Positions 36,130 through 44,050 of a stretch of 64,000 nucleotides of DNA are shown one piece after another. The stretch lies in assembly GCF_003254525.1 (NCBI RefSeq), contig NZ_QFYS01000001.1, forward strand, positions 1-64,000, read 5' to 3'. The DNA is from Phenylobacterium kunshanense (GTDB taxonomy: Bacteria; Pseudomonadota; Alphaproteobacteria; Caulobacterales; Caulobacteraceae). Made by a program: the position numbers and the translations under genes. How positions within the stretch are numbered: the first letter of the stretch is position 1; each line of letters begins with the position of its first letter. A model generated the notes under the pieces. It was not told where the DNA came from. It saw nothing but the letters and a program-made list of their open reading frames with translations, and searched no databases.

Positions 36130-36158
36130 GGTTCAAGCTTCCGCGGGGTTCAAGCTTC
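36130..36158. repeat. Two direct 12-base repeats between SDR and MgtC-like genes
   Basis: GGTTCAAGCTTC occurs at 36130-36141 and 36147-36158, a 17-base period, in the divergent control region. The second copy also forms GTTC-aagctt-GAAC, a dyad. It may bind a regulator. Confidence 0.4.
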
Positions 36159-36210
36159 GAACCGGCGGCCGAACCGGTGTAGGTCTGTCGCCGAGGCAAG
36201 GTGAGGGCGC

Positions 36211-37464
36211 ATGCCGGAAGAGTTCCAACGGCTGGGTCTGGCGCTGGCGATCGGCTTCCTGGTCGGCGTCGAGCGCGGCTGGCGCGGACGCGACATCGCC
36301 GAGGGCGGGCGCACCGCGGGCATCCGCACCTATGCGCTCATGGGCCTCCTGGGCGGCGTCGCGGCGCTGCTGGCGGAGACGCTCGGCGGCTGGGCCTTCG
36401 CCACGGTCGGCCTGCCGCTGGCCGCGGCCTTCATCCTCTTCAAGCAGCACGAGCAGCAGGAGGAGGACGACCATTCCGTCACCGCCATCGTCGCCGCCCT
36501 CATGGTCTTCGCCCTCGGCGCCTATGCCTGTATCGGCGACTGGCGGGTCGCGGCGGCCGCGGCGGTGATCGTCACCGCGCTGCTGGCCTTCAAGCCGGTC
36601 CTGCACGACTGGCTGAGGAAGCTGACCTGGCCCGAGCTGCGCAGCGCCTTGATCCTGCTGGCCATGAGCTTCGTCGCCCTGCCGCTGCTGCCTGATCAGG
36701 CGTACGGCCCCTGGGACAGCGTCAACCCGCGCGAGCTCTGGCTGCTGACCATCGCCATGGCCGGCATCTCGTTCCTGGCCTACGTGGCCATGCGGGTGCT
36801 GGGGCCGACACGCGGCGTCATCGTGGCCAGCCTGGCCGGCGCGCTGGTCTCGTCCACCGCCGTCACCATCCAGCTCGGCCGGCTGAACCGCCAGGCGCCG
36901 GACGGAACCCTGGCCCACGCCGGCGGCGCCCTGCTGGCGGGCGGGGTCATGGTGGCGCGCATCGCGGCCATCGCGGCGGTCCTGGCTCCGGCGCTGTTCC
37001 AGCGCCTGCTGCCGCCGCTGGCGGCCTTCGCGGTGGTTTCGGCGATCCTCGGCGTCGCCGCCGCGATCAAGTCCCGGGACGGGGAGGGCGCCCAGGACCT
37101 CTCGGGCATGAAGAGCCCCTTCGATCTCGGCCTCGTCCTCAAGTTCGCCCTGGTGCTCGGCGTCGTCATGGCCGCCGCGCGCATCCTTTCGGGCCTCTAC
37201 GGCGCGGGCAGCCTCCTGCCGGTGGCGGCGCTGGCCGGCCTGGTGGACGTCGACGCCATCACGCTTACGGTCAGCCGCATGGTGGAGCAGGGGCTGGACC
37301 TGCGCCTCGCCGCCCTCGCGGTCCTGGTCGCCGCCGCCGTGGACAGCGTCTCCAAGTCGGTCATCGCCCTGGTCGTCGGCGGCAAGCGCTTCGGCCTGAT
37401 GTACGCCGCCGGCACGGTGATCGCCGGCGCCGCGGCCGGCGCGGCCCTGCTCTGGCAGGGATGA
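36211..37464 (+). CDS. MgtC/SapB-family membrane protein with DUF4010
   Basis: This 417-residue inner-membrane protein has about eleven helices. The N-terminal MgtC-like part (LGLALAIGFLVGVERGWRGR, then TAGIRTYALMGLLGG) is followed by a DUF4010 membrane domain ending near VSKSVIALVVGGK. Its role is unknown; MgtC itself inhibits ATP synthase, which need not apply here. ATG at 36211 follows GTGAGGGCGC. Confidence 0.9.
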   Translation: MPEEFQRLGLALAIGFLVGVERGWRGRDIAEGGRTAGIRTYALMGLLGGVAALLAETLGGWAFATVGLPLAAAFILFKQHEQQEEDDHSVTAIVAALMVFALGAYACIGDWRVAAAAAVIVTALLAFKPVLHDWLRKLTWPELRSALILLAMSFVALPLLPDQAYGPWDSVNPRELWLLTIAMAGISFLAYVAMRVLGPTRGVIVASLAGALVSSTAVTIQLGRLNRQAPDGTLAHAGGALLAGGVMVARIAAIAAVLAPALFQRLLPPLAAFAVVSAILGVAAAIKSRDGEGAQDLSGMKSPFDLGLVLKFALVLGVVMAAARILSGLYGAGSLLPVAALAGLVDVDAITLTVSRMVEQGLDLRLAALAVLVAAAVDSVSKSVIALVVGGKRFGLMYAAGTVIAGAAAGAALLWQG

Positions 37465-37481
37465 TCGGGAAGCGAGGAAGT

Positions 37482-37555
37482 TGGAGGCCTGACCGGGAAT
37501 CGAACCCGGGTTCACGGATTTGCAGTCCGGTGCGTCACCACTCCGCCATCAGGCC
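37482..37555 (-). tRNA. tRNA-Cys (GCA)
   Basis: The minus strand gives a 74-base cloverleaf with GGCCTGA/TCAGGCC acceptor arms, anticodon GCA in ACTGCAAAT, GGTTCGATTCC T-arm and encoded CCA. Confidence 0.97.
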
Positions 37556-37660
37556 GCCGGAGGTGAGGCGCGGTGCTAACAGAACGGCCCTTCGCCCGCA
37601 ATTGCCTTCCGCCCGTGGGGGCCTATAACCCGCCGCAGCAAACCTACCCTCGAGGACTCG

Positions 37661-38224
37661 ATGGCCGACTTCGCCGCCGCCCGCCTGAACATGGTGGAAA
37701 GCCAGGTGCGCACCCAGGACGTCACGGACGTGCGCATCCACGACGCCATGCGCGCCATCCCGCGCGAGCGCTTCGTGCCCGCCGACCGGCAGCACCTGGC
37801 CTATACCGACATCGAGGTGGAGTACGCCCCGGGCCGCTTCCTGCTGAAGCCGCGCGACGTCTCCAAGCTGATCCAGGCCCTGCGGCCGATGCCGGGCGAG
37901 AAGGTGCTGGCGATCAGCGCGCCCTACGCCGCGGCGGTGATGGAGGAGATGGGCGCCGAGGTGACCCGCGCCGAGGCTGGCGAATCGGTCCCGGCCGGCG
38001 CCTTCGACATCGTGGTCTGCGAGGGCGCGGTGTCGCGCGTCCCCGACGCCTGGACGGCCGCACTGGCGCCCCAGGGACGGCTGGGCCTGGTCGAACGTGA
38101 TGGTCCCGTAGGCAAGGCCTGCCTCTATGTGCGCACGCCCGAGGGCGTGGCCCGGCGCGATCTGTTCGACAGCTTCCCGCCCGTGCTGGCCGGCTTCGAG
38201 GCGCGCCACGGATTCGCCTTCTGA
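37661..38224 (+). CDS. Protein-L-isoaspartate methyltransferase-like protein, probably degenerate
   Basis: This 187-residue protein has the PCMT plan: MVESQVRTQDVTD at the start, AIPRERFVPA, and LKPRDVSKLIQAL in place of SQP. The S-adenosylmethionine loop, usually GxGxG in VLEIGTGSGY, reads VLAISAPYAAAVM, with no glycines. Enzyme activity is therefore doubtful. It precedes tolC and popZ; this gene pairing is, as I recall, kept in Caulobacter. ATG 37661. Confidence 0.85.
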   Translation: MADFAAARLNMVESQVRTQDVTDVRIHDAMRAIPRERFVPADRQHLAYTDIEVEYAPGRFLLKPRDVSKLIQALRPMPGEKVLAISAPYAAAVMEEMGAEVTRAEAGESVPAGAFDIVVCEGAVSRVPDAWTAALAPQGRLGLVERDGPVGKACLYVRTPEGVARRDLFDSFPPVLAGFEARHGFAF

Positions 38225-38347
38225 CGAAGGCTGGATGAAACACCCACGAAACCCTGGCGTGAAAAAAGCTTAAGGTGACGCTGCTTGGCCCAGGCGGCAG
38301 AGGTCAGGAATATAACGACGAGTCTCTCGCGAGATCGGGGATAGCAG

Positions 38348-39892
38348 ATGTCGATTAACTTCCGCGGCCGTCTGATGGCCGCGACCGTGTGTGTAGGCGT
38401 CCTTGGCGCCGCCGCCTCCGCCAGCGCCGAGACCTTGGCCGACGCCATCGCCCTGGCTTACGAGAACAATCCGACCCTGCAGGCCCAGCGCGCCACCCAG
38501 CGCGCGCTCGATGAGACCTACGTCCAGGCCCGCACCGGCTGGCGGCCGACGCTGACGCTGGGCGGCCAGGCCCAGTGGACCGAGAGCCAGACGCCGCTTC
38601 TCGGTCGGCTGCAGGATTTCAACGGCGACGGGGTGCCTGACTCCAGCGGCAGGGCCGGAGCGGTCCGCAGCAATTCGGGCGCCGCCCAGCTTACCTTCAC
38701 CCAGCCCCTGTGGACCGGCGGCCGGGCCGCCGCGGCGGTGAACGCCGCCAACGCCGACGTCCTGGCCGGCCGCGAGAACCTGCGCCGCGTCGAGGCCCAG
38801 GTGCTGGTCAGCGTGATCCAGGCCTATTCCGACGTGCGCCGCGACCAGGAGGTGCTGCGGATCCGGCAGGAGAACGTCAACGTCCTGACGCGACAGCTCC
38901 AGGAGTCCCAGGCCCGCTTCGACGTGGGCGAGGTGACCCGCACCGACGTCGCCCAGTCCCAGGCGCGCCTCGCCCAGGCCCAGGCCTCGCTGCAGGCCGC
39001 CCAGGCCCAGCTGGCGATCAGCCGCGCGGGCTACGCCACCCTGGTCGGTCAGAACCCCGGCGAGCTCGCGCCCGAGCCGTCCCTGGCCTACCTGCTGCCG
39101 TCCGACCCGGACCAGGCCTACCAGCTCGCCGAGCAGTTCAATCCCCAGCTCCGCGCCCAGCAGTTCGCCGAACAGGCCAGCCGCGCCCGCGTCGCCGGCG
39201 CCAGGGCCGAGCGGATGCCGCAGGTCAGCGCCCAGGTCGCCGTGGCTCAGCGGGGCGTGATCGAGCCCTTCGAGCCGGAGGACCGGTTCGGCCGCGCCTA
39301 TACCGCCACCATCAGCGCCTCCGTCCCGCTGTTCTCCGGCGGCCTGACCTCGTCGCGCGTCCGCCAGGCGGTGGAGCGCAACACGTCCGACCGCATCACC
39401 GTCGAGGGCGTGCGCCGCAACGTGCTGCAGGGCGTGACCCAGTTCTGGAGCCAGCTCATCGCCGCCCGCGCGACCATCGCCTCCAGCGAGGAGCAGGTCC
39501 GCGCCGCCCGCATCGCCGCCGAGGGCACGCGCCAGGAGCAGCAGGTGGGCCTGCGCACCACCATCGACGTGCTGAACGCCGAGCAGGAGCTCCGCCAGGC
39601 CGAGCTCAACGCCGTCAGCTCGCGCCGCGACGAATATGTGGCCGCCGCCAACGTCCTGGCCGTGATGGGCCGGCTGGAAGGGCGCAACCTCGTGCCCAGC
39701 CAGCCGCAGTACGACGCGGCCAAGAACTTCCGGAAGCTGCGGATGACCTGGGGATGGACGCCCTGGGAGGAGCCGATCGGCATCATCGACCAGCTGCTGA
39801 CGCCGTATCCGGCCAAGGCGCCGGGCGCCAAGCCGCTCGAGGCGCCCATCGGTCCCGGCCTCGAACCGCCGCCGGTGGCGCCTGCAAAGTAG
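38348..39892 (+). CDS. tolC: TolC-family outer-membrane channel
   Basis: This 514-residue protein has a signal peptide ending ASASAETL, the typical start LADAIALAYENNPTLQAQRA, and two repeated coiled-coil/beta halves (TQPLWTGGRAAAAVNAA; ISASVPLFSGGLTSSRVRQA). It forms a trimeric exit duct for RND pumps and type I secretion. It stands near, but not with, the RND genes at 12736-17153 and the RTX gene at 28308. The proline-rich C-terminal extension after about residue 480 is typical of alphaproteobacteria. Confidence 0.95.
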   Translation: MSINFRGRLMAATVCVGVLGAAASASAETLADAIALAYENNPTLQAQRATQRALDETYVQARTGWRPTLTLGGQAQWTESQTPLLGRLQDFNGDGVPDSSGRAGAVRSNSGAAQLTFTQPLWTGGRAAAAVNAANADVLAGRENLRRVEAQVLVSVIQAYSDVRRDQEVLRIRQENVNVLTRQLQESQARFDVGEVTRTDVAQSQARLAQAQASLQAAQAQLAISRAGYATLVGQNPGELAPEPSLAYLLPSDPDQAYQLAEQFNPQLRAQQFAEQASRARVAGARAERMPQVSAQVAVAQRGVIEPFEPEDRFGRAYTATISASVPLFSGGLTSSRVRQAVERNTSDRITVEGVRRNVLQGVTQFWSQLIAARATIASSEEQVRAARIAAEGTRQEQQVGLRTTIDVLNAEQELRQAELNAVSSRRDEYVAAANVLAVMGRLEGRNLVPSQPQYDAAKNFRKLRMTWGWTPWEEPIGIIDQLLTPYPAKAPGAKPLEAPIGPGLEPPPVAPAK

Positions 39893-39992
39893 CCCGCGGC
39901 GACGCTTCGACGCGTCGCGCGCGGGGGAAATTGCAGGATCGGCCGGGCGCGCTTAGGCTCACCCACGCAGATTCACTCGCGGCGGCAGGCAC

Positions 39993-40586
39993 ATGTCCGA
40001 ACAGAGTTCCCAAGAACCGACGATGGAGGAGATCCTCGCCTCCATCCGCCGCATCATCTCCGAAGACGAAGCCCCGGCGGGCGAGGCGCCGGCTGGGCCT
40101 GAGATCGACATCCGTCCCGAGCCGGTGCCCGAGCACGGCGCGCCGGTGGTGGCGACGCCGGAGCCCGAGCCCGAGCGTGAGCGCGCCGCCGCCGCTCCCG
40201 CCGCCGATGAGGACGAGGACGACGGCGACCTGGAGCTGACCCAGAAGGTCGAGACCCACGGCGACCTCGATTTCGTCGACGCCGCCCCGCCGCCGGCCGA
40301 CTTCGCGCCCGAGCCGGCCCCCGCGCCGATGGCCGAGGCGCCGCCGCCGCTGGCCCCGCCGGGCGAGGGCCTGGTCAGCGAGCCGGTGGCCGCCGTGGCC
40401 GCCGCCGCCTTCGGCCGCCTCTCCAGCAACATCCTGATGCCCGCCGAGGGCCGCACCCTTGAGGACGTGGTCCGCGAACTGCTGCGCCCGCTGCTGCAGC
40501 AGTGGCTCGACGACAACCTGCCCGGCATCGTCCAGACCGCGGTCGAGGCCGAGGTCGAGCGCATCGCCCGCGGCCGAGTACGCTAG
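39993..40586 (+). CDS. popZ: Polar organising protein PopZ (DUF2497)
   Basis: This 197-residue protein has the PopZ three-part plan. The N-terminal helix is EPTMEEILASIRRIISED, the middle is a long acidic and proline-rich disordered region (about 28-130), and the C-terminal oligomerisation helices include EDVVRELLRPLLQQWLDDNL and AVEAEVERIARG. PopZ forms pole-localised condensates that anchor the chromosome origin through ParB and recruit cell-cycle kinases. The middle region is somewhat longer than in C. crescentus (177 residues). It lies directly before valS. Confidence 0.93.
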   Translation: MSEQSSQEPTMEEILASIRRIISEDEAPAGEAPAGPEIDIRPEPVPEHGAPVVATPEPEPERERAAAAPAADEDEDDGDLELTQKVETHGDLDFVDAAPPPADFAPEPAPAPMAEAPPPLAPPGEGLVSEPVAAVAAAAFGRLSSNILMPAEGRTLEDVVRELLRPLLQQWLDDNLPGIVQTAVEAEVERIARGRVR

Positions 40587-40594
40587 ACCGCGCA

Positions 40595-40663
40595 ATTCCC
40601 GCTCATCCCCGCGAAGGCGGGGACCCCATTCCCGCTCATCCCTGCTTTCGCGGGGGTGAGCGG
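40595..40663. repeat. REP-like hairpins between popZ and valS
   Basis: ATTCCCGCTCATCC occurs at 40595-40608 and 40628-40641, each followed by a short GC hairpin (CCCCGCGAAGGCGGGG). The second copy is closed as CCGCTCA (40632-40638) with TGAGCGG (40657-40663). It may end the popZ transcript. Confidence 0.6.
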
Positions 40664-40701
40664 CTGTGTATGCACGCCCCTCACACAGAAGCCTGCTCCC
40701 G

Positions 40702-43368
40702 ATGCTCGACAAGACCTTCGATCCCAAGACCGCCGAACCGCGCCTCTACGCCGCCTGGGAGGCCTCGGGCGCCTTTGCGCCGACCGACGACCCGGCCGCC
40801 GAGCCGTTCTCCATCGTCATCCCGCCGCCCAACGTCACCGGCTCCCTGCACATCGGCCACGCGCTGAACAACACCCTGCAGGACGTGCTGATCCGCTTCG
40901 AGCGCATGCGCGGCAAGGCGGCCCTGTGGCTGCCCGGCACCGACCACGCCGGCATCGCCACCCAGATGGTGGTCGAGCGCCAGCTCGCCGCCCAGGGCAA
41001 CCAGAGCCGCCGCGACCTCGGCCGCGAGGACTTCGTGGCCAAGGTGTGGGAGTGGAAGGCCCAGTCCGGCGGCACGATCGTCAACCAGCTGAAGCGCCTC
41101 GGCGCCTCCTGCGACTGGAGCCGCGAGCGCTTCACCCTGGACGAGGGCCTCAGCGCCGCCGTCCGCAAGGTGTTCGTCCAGCTCTACAAGGAAAAGCTGC
41201 TCTACCGCGACAAGCGCCTGGTCAACTGGGACCCCCACTTCCAGACCGCCATCTCGGACCTGGAGGTCGAGCAGCGCGAGGTCGAGGGCCACTTCTGGCA
41301 CTTCGCCTATCCGCTGGAGGACGGCTCGGGCGAGATCGTCGTCGCCACCACGCGCCCTGAGACCATGCTGGGCGACGTCGCCGTCGCGGTCCATCCGACC
41401 GACGAGCGCTACCAGCACCTGATCGGCAAGTGCGTCCGCCTGCCGATCGTGAACCGCCCGGTCCCCATCGTCGCCGACGAGTACGCCGACCCGGAAAAGG
41501 GCTCGGGCGCGGTGAAGATCACCCCGGCCCACGACTTCAACGACTTCGCGGTCGGCAAGCGCCACAACCTGCCGCTCATCAGCGTCTTCGACGACTTCGC
41601 CAAGATCAACGACAACGCCCCGCCCGAGTACCGCGGCCTCGACCGCTTCGAGGCCCGCAAGAAGGTGGTCGAGACCTTCGAGGCCCTGGGCCTGCTGCGC
41701 GGCATCGAGAAGACCCGCCACGTCGTGCCGCACGGGGACCGCTCGGGCGTCGTCGTCGAGCCCTATCTGACCGACCAGTGGTACGTCGCCGCCGACGTCC
41801 TGGCCCAGCCGGCCATCAAGGCCGTGGAGGAGGGCGCCACCGTCTTCGTGCCCAGGCACTGGGAGAAGACCTACTTCGAGTGGATGCGGAACATCCAGCC
41901 GTGGTGCGTCTCCCGCCAGCTCTGGTGGGGCCACCGCATCCCGGCCTGGTACGGCCCCGACGGCAAGGTGTTCGTCGAGGAGACGGAGGACGAGGCCCGC
42001 CGCCAGGCGCGCGAGCTCTACGGCCGCGACGTCGACCTGCGCCAGGACGAGGACGTCCTCGACACCTGGTTCTCCTCGGGCCTCTGGCCGTTCTCCACCC
42101 TGGGCTGGCCGGAAAAGACCGACGACCTGCGCCGGTTCTACCCGACCCACACCCTGGTCACCGGCTTCGACATCATCTTCTTCTGGGTCGCCCGGATGAT
42201 GATGCAGGGCATCCACTTCACCGGCGAGGTCCCCTTCAAGCGGGTCTTCATCAACGCCCTGGTGCGCGACGCCAGCGGGGCCAAGATGTCGAAGTCCAAG
42301 GGCAACGTCATGGACCCCCTGGAACTGGTGGACGAGTTCGGGGCCGACGCCCTGCGCTTCACCCTGACCGCCATGTCGGGCCAGGCGCGCGACATCAAGC
42401 TCGCCAAGCCCCGCATCGAGGGCTACCGCAACTTCGGCACCAAGCTCTGGAACGCCACCCGCTTCTGCCAGATGAACGGCTGCGCCCGGGCCGAGGGCTT
42501 CGACCCCGCCGCCGTCAAGGCGCCGCTCAACCGCTGGATCGTCGGCGAGACGGCCCGCACGGCCCAGGCGGTCACCGCGGCCCTGGCCGACTGCGGCTTC
42601 GACGAGGCGGCGAACCAGCTCTACCGCTTCATCTGGAACCGCTTCTGCGACTGGTACGTGGAGCTGGCCAAGCCGCTGCTGAACGGCGCCGACGCGGCCG
42701 CCAAGGCCGAAACCCAGGCCACCACCGCCTGGGTGCTCGACGTGGTGCTGAAGCTGCTCCACCCGGTGATGCCCTACATCACCGAGGAGCTGTGGGCCCA
42801 GACCGCCGACCTCGGCGCGCCGCGCGGTCACGACGGCTTCCTGATGACCGCCCGCTGGCCCGACCTCGGCCCTGAGCTGATCGACCCGGCCGCCGACGCC
42901 GAGATCGGCCTCATCATCGAGGCGATCAGCGAGGGCCGCTCGGTCCGCGCCGAGCTCAACGTGCCCAATTCGGCCCGCCCGTCGCTGCTGATCGTGGAGG
43001 CCGGCGAGGCCCAGCGCCGCGTCCTCGACGCCGCCGCCCCCCTGATCGCCCAGCTCCTGCGCGTGGCCGAGGTGAAAAGCGTCGACGCCGCCCCGGAAGG
43101 CTCGATCCCCTATGTGGTCGAGGGCGTCACCCTGGCCCTGCCGGTGGCCGAGTTCATCGACCTCGCCGCCGAGCGCGCGCGCCTGGCCAAGGAGGTCGCC
43201 GGCCTCGCCGCCGACATCGACAGGACGGCGAAGAAGCTCGGCAACCCCGACTTCGTCGCCCGCGCGCCGGAGGAGGTGGTCGAGGAAAACCGCGAACGCC
43301 TCGCCGACGCCGAGGCCGCCAAGGCCAAGCTGGAAAGCGCCCTCGCGCGCCTCACCGCCGCCGGCTGA
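40702..43368 (+). CDS. valS: Valyl-tRNA synthetase
   Basis: This 888-residue class I synthetase has the HIGH motif at 50-53 ([15 protein letters not shown]), the KMSKS motif at 528-532, and the editing domain with [13 protein letters not shown]. The anticodon-binding domain follows, and the C-terminal coiled coil starts near [17 protein letters not shown]. It charges tRNA-Val. ATG 40702 was chosen because the family begins MLDKTFDP; the earlier in-frame start lies in the repeat region. The ribosome site is weak. Confidence 0.97.
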   Translation: MLDKTFDPKTAEPRLYAAWEASGAFAPTDDPAAEPFSIVIPPPNVTGSLHIGHALNNTLQDVLIRFERMRGKAALWLPGTDHAGIATQMVVERQLAAQGNQSRRDLGREDFVAKVWEWKAQSGGTIVNQLKRLGASCDWSRERFTLDEGLSAAVRKVFVQLYKEKLLYRDKRLVNWDPHFQTAISDLEVEQREVEGHFWHFAYPLEDGSGEIVVATTRPETMLGDVAVAVHPTDERYQHLIGKCVRLPIVNRPVPIVADEYADPEKGSGAVKITPAHDFNDFAVGKRHNLPLISVFDDFAKINDNAPPEYRGLDRFEARKKVVETFEALGLLRGIEKTRHVVPHGDRSGVVVEPYLTDQWYVAADVLAQPAIKAVEEGATVFVPRHWEKTYFEWMRNIQPWCVSRQLWWGHRIPAWYGPDGKVFVEETEDEARRQARELYGRDVDLRQDEDVLDTWFSSGLWPFSTLGWPEKTDDLRRFYPTHTLVTGFDIIFFWVARMMMQGIHFTGEVPFKRVFINALVRDASGAKMSKSKGNVMDPLELVDEFGADALRFTLTAMSGQARDIKLAKPRIEGYRNFGTKLWNATRFCQMNGCARAEGFDPAAVKAPLNRWIVGETARTAQAVTAALADCGFDEAANQLYRFIWNRFCDWYVELAKPLLNGADAAAKAETQATTAWVLDVVLKLLHPVMPYITEELWAQTADLGAPRGHDGFLMTARWPDLGPELIDPAADAEIGLIIEAISEGRSVRAELNVPNSARPSLLIVEAGEAQRRVLDAAAPLIAQLLRVAEVKSVDAAPEGSIPYVVEGVTLALPVAEFIDLAAERARLAKEVAGLAADIDRTAKKLGNPDFVARAPEEVVEENRERLADAEAAKAKLESALARLTAAG

Positions 43369-43383
43369 GGGCAGGGCAGACCC

Positions 43384-43611
43384 AATCCCTCCCCGTCATG
43401 GGGACGGTGTCGCCCCCGGCGGGGGCGACGGGTGGGGAAACCGGCCGCAGCAGGCCCGCTCAATCCCTCCCCGTCATGGGGAGGGTGTCGCCCCCTGCGG
43501 GGGCGACGGGTGGGGAAGTGTGGGCCGGAGCGCTGACTCCGCAGCAGTCCCACCCCATCCCTCCCCTTCATGGGGAGGGTGTCGCCCCCGCCGGGGGCGA
43601 CGGGTGGGGAA
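43384..43611. repeat. Three tandem copies of a GC-rich hairpin repeat
   Basis: A 56-base unit occurs at 43384-43439, 43462-43517 and 43556-43611. Each contains the hairpin CCCTCCCC-GTCAT-GGGGAGGG and a second one, GTCGCCCCC-x-GGGGGCGAC, ending GGGTGGGGAA. The spacers also share CCGGAG-GCTGACTC-GCAG and TCCCACCCC stretches after copies two and three. These are extragenic palindromic repeats of REP/BIME type. They fill most of the 342-base gap after valS and stop just before the frameshifted gene and the low-GC SIR2 gene. Confidence 0.9.
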
Positions 43612-43710
43612 GCGTCGTCCGGAGTGCTGACTCAGCAGTTGTCCCACCCCCGCCACGGCGAAGTCGGGCGAGCAGGGCCACCCCGGCATGGCCTACGGCG
43701 AACAGCCAAG

Positions 43711-43972
43711 ATGCAGATTGCCGAGCCGGAGCGCATCGACCCGAACCCCCACGCCTGGGCCGACAAGCCGGCCCCCGGGCGCGGTCGGGCGCCACATCTT
43801 CGAGGAGGAGGGGACCTGGTTCCTCGATCTCAAGAAGGACTACGACGACCAGGCCTTCCTCACCCGCCGCTTTCGCGAGGAGTTCGAACGCTACGCCGCC
43901 CACGTGCCGCCCAGCAGCGAGCGCCGCAGCTTCGCGGACGAGGGGGAGATCTATCAGAAGCCGTTGGGGTGA
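43711..43972 (+). pseudogene. Small conserved-looking gene interrupted by a frameshift
   Basis: Frame 1 from ATG 43711 reads MQIAEPERIDPNPHAWADKP, then degrades near 43777. Frame 2 continues from there as AVGRHIFEEEGTWFLDLKKD and DDQAFLTRRFREEFERYAAH up to a stop at 43972. Joined across the GGCCCCCGGGC run they give about 88 coherent residues. Either a one- or two-base change has broken the gene, or the run hides a sequence error. An in-frame ATG at 43688 exists but yields a Ser/Thr/Pro-rich nonsense N-terminus. Family not recognised. Confidence 0.55.
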
Positions 43973-44050
43973 GGGAGCGGGGCCCCTTCGAAGGTGACGA
44001 GTGGGGAGCGTGGTGGGAGGTCCCCTCGGGTGATGCTGCCAACCGTACAG

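Noticed and set aside
43384..43611. The tandem repeats as a CRISPR array
   Set aside because: There are only three units, each GC-rich with two internal hairpins, the spacers are similar to each other, and no cas genes are present.
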